Shown one piece after another: positions 62,721 through 64,000 of a stretch of 64,000 bases of DNA (position 1 is the stretch's first letter; every line of letters starts with the position of its first letter). The position numbers and the translations under genes were made by a program. The notes below the pieces were generated by a model that did not search any database, was not told the origin of the DNA, and was given only the letters and a program-made list of their open reading frames with translations. The DNA comes from Marisalimonas marina (lineage in GTDB: Bacteria; Pseudomonadota; Alphaproteobacteria; Puniceispirillales; Marisalimonadaceae): contig JAYPPH010000003.1 of the NCBI GenBank assembly GCA_038131365.1, forward strand, positions 186,001-250,000, in the 5' to 3' direction.

Positions 62721-64000
62721 TTAAACTTTTCTTTTTTTAATAACTTCAATTCCATAAAAATTAATTTTAGATCTAAGAGTATTTCTATTAAAACCAAGAC
62801 ATTTTGATGCTTTAATTTGATTACCTCTAAATAACTTAAGAGTTGTTTCAATAAGAGGTTTTTCAATTTTTGAAATGAATTGTTGATGTAAATTATTTAA
62901 TGCTGAACTTTCATCAAAATCTCTAAAAAATCTTTTAAGATAATTGTTGAAAAAAAATTCTAAATTCTCTTGTTGTTTATTATCGTCTAAAACTCTATCT
63001 TCCGACAAAACTTCTTCAATTATTGTGGGCTCAATACTCTCAACAGATGAAAGAAGGCAAATTCTTTCAATTACATTTTTAAGTTCCCTTACATTTCCAG
63101 GCCAAGAATAGTTTTTTAATATATTTATACCTTCATAACTAATTGATCTCTTTGAACCTTTTTGTTTAAAATAATTGCTTAAAAACAAATTAGCTAAATC
63201 ACTTATATCTTCAAACCTGTCTTTTAAAGATGGTAATTTTATAGGAACTGCATTTATTCTGTAAAACAAATCCTCTCTAAATAAACCTTTATTAACTAGG
63301 TCATAAATATTTGGCTTTGAACCAAAAAACAATCTTGGTATTTTTACATTATTTTCATGTTGAAAGAATTTAGGTAAAGTGATTTCAATAAAAGTTAAGA
63401 CATTTTTTTGTTGTGATAAAGAAAATTCAGATATGTTATTTATATAAAATGAGCACCCATTTAAATTATTTAAATTATCAAACTGAAATGGTAAATAACT
63501 ATTTAATTTATCAAAAAATTTATCATTAGAAAAATCATCAAAAAATTCCATGCCTAGATTAATAAATGGCCTCTCATTATAAGAACTTAAATCATGAATT
63601 GATTTACATATTAAAGTTTTTCCTGTTCCACTTTCCCCAGATACTAATATAAAATGATCAGTATTAACTACACGAGAAATAGTTTTATAAATTTCTTGCA
63701 TTGCAATGGATTTGCCAATGACTGGGCCTGAATCGTATATACTTTTTGGAGTTGTACCTTCAATATTATCTATTCTATTGATTTTTTCTGTATTGAAGGT
63801 GTTTGAAACTAAATTTAAAAGTTCTTCTAAGTCAAAAGGTTTAGGTAAATATTCAAATGCACCCTTTTTCTCTGCCCTAACAGCTGTTAAAAGCGTTGAT
63901 CTTGCTGACATAACAATTATTTTGAGATTAGGCTTCATTGTTTGAAACTTTGGCAATATATCAAGAGCATCACCATCAGGCAAACCTACATCTGTAATTA
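62721..64000 (-). CDS. ntrC: NtrC-type response regulator, partial (5' end beyond window)
   Basis: The visible ~426 codons run from the receiver domain (phospho-Asp in ITDVGLPDG, Lys in LPKPF) through an AAA+ domain to a Fis-like helix-turn-helix (KASKCLGFNRNTLRSKI). Walker A GESGTGKT is normal and FREDLFYR and LKDRFEDI are kept, but the GAFTGA motif is missing and Walker B reads FYINNIS in place of the usual LDEIG. ATP hydrolysis and sigma-54 contact are thus doubtful. The Rhodobacter capsulatus NtrC precedent acts with sigma-70 without GAFTGA. The frame is open to the window edge. Confidence 0.93.
   Translation of the reverse strand, partial: ITDVGLPDGDALDILPKFQTMKPNLKIIVMSARSTLLTAVRAEKKGAFEYLPKPFDLEELLNLVSNTFNTEKINRIDNIEGTTPKSIYDSGPVIGKSIAMQEIYKTISRVVNTDHFILVSGESGTGKTLICKSIHDLSSYNERPFINLGMEFFDDFSNDKFFDKLNSYLPFQFDNLNNLNGCSFYINNISEFSLSQQKNVLTFIEITLPKFFQHENNVKIPRLFFGSKPNIYDLVNKGLFREDLFYRINAVPIKLPSLKDRFEDISDLANLFLSNYFKQKGSKRSISYEGINILKNYSWPGNVRELKNVIERICLLSSVESIEPTIIEEVLSEDRVLDDNKQQENLEFFFNNYLKRFFRDFDESSALNNLHQQFISKIEKPLIETTLKLFRGNQIKASKCLGFNRNTLRSKINFYGIEVIKKRKV

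Overview
This 64 kb window is AT-rich (roughly 30% G+C by eye), densely packed with genes and carries short operons. Several blocks have gene orders typical of Alphaproteobacteria: D-Ala-D-Ala carboxypeptidase, tmk, holB, metG, tatD and a metallo-beta-lactamase-fold gene; mfd-sdhE facing recG; and ntrC-ntrY-ntrX-trkA-dat-hflX. Low G+C, small spacers and uptake by TRAP-like and NMT1/SsuA-like binding proteins fit a streamlined marine alphaproteobacterium (low-GC Pelagibacterales-like, HIMB59/AEGEAN-169-like or similar). The exact lineage cannot be decided from the sequence alone.

Layout. 1-7.3 kb: a catabolic cluster (SDR dehydrogenase, two-subunit molybdenum hydroxylase, IlvD/Edd dehydratase) facing a signal-less DctP-like protein and a frameshifted amidohydrolase. 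7.7-15.6 kb: housekeeping genes on the minus strand. 15.7-16.7 kb: tRNA-Ser(TGA) followed by an integrase-like scar and a patch of foreign-looking, GC-richer DNA. 16.7-25.8 kb: small accessory genes, including a LysR-flanked DoxX/pirin cluster and a broken PPOX-fold gene. 26.1-38.4 kb: a diverged head-to-tail duplication of a 6.13 kb unit (details below). 38.5-46.4 kb: DUF1501/DUF1800 pair, DUF3422, hydrolases, a DSD1-type PLP enzyme, glyoxalase. 46.4-53.9 kb: mfd, sdhE, recG, DUF502, mazG. 53.9-64 kb: SDR, IMPase-like, hflX, dat, trkA and the ntrX/ntrY/ntrC two-component genes, with ntrC cut by the window end.

The most striking object is the duplication. Each unit holds a MesD-like (MetE-core) methionine synthase, an SRAP/YedK protein, a 55-residue CxxC protein, a flavin-reductase-domain protein, a Gfo/Idh/MocA oxidoreductase and a Tat-exported NMT1/SsuA-type ABC importer. 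The junction fuses the 3' part of the first permease to an internal site of mesD. The first permease therefore lacks its last membrane segment and the second mesD lacks its first ~89 residues; the six genes between are intact twice. Proteins differ by about 1-6% between copies, so the event is not fresh. A perfect hairpin between binding protein and ATPase keeps its stem in both copies while the loop has changed. The unit looks like a coordinated uptake and methyl-transfer/redox system whose substrate is unknown.

A second theme is that the NtrC and NtrX proteins both lack the GAFTGA sigma-54 contact motif, and NtrC also has a degenerate Walker B. A third is that metG, mazG, the DUF3422 gene and the amidohydrolase each carry a one-base frameshift, three of them in short homopolymers. 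Because metG is essential, residual sequencing indels are a real possibility and these genes should not be called dead on this evidence.
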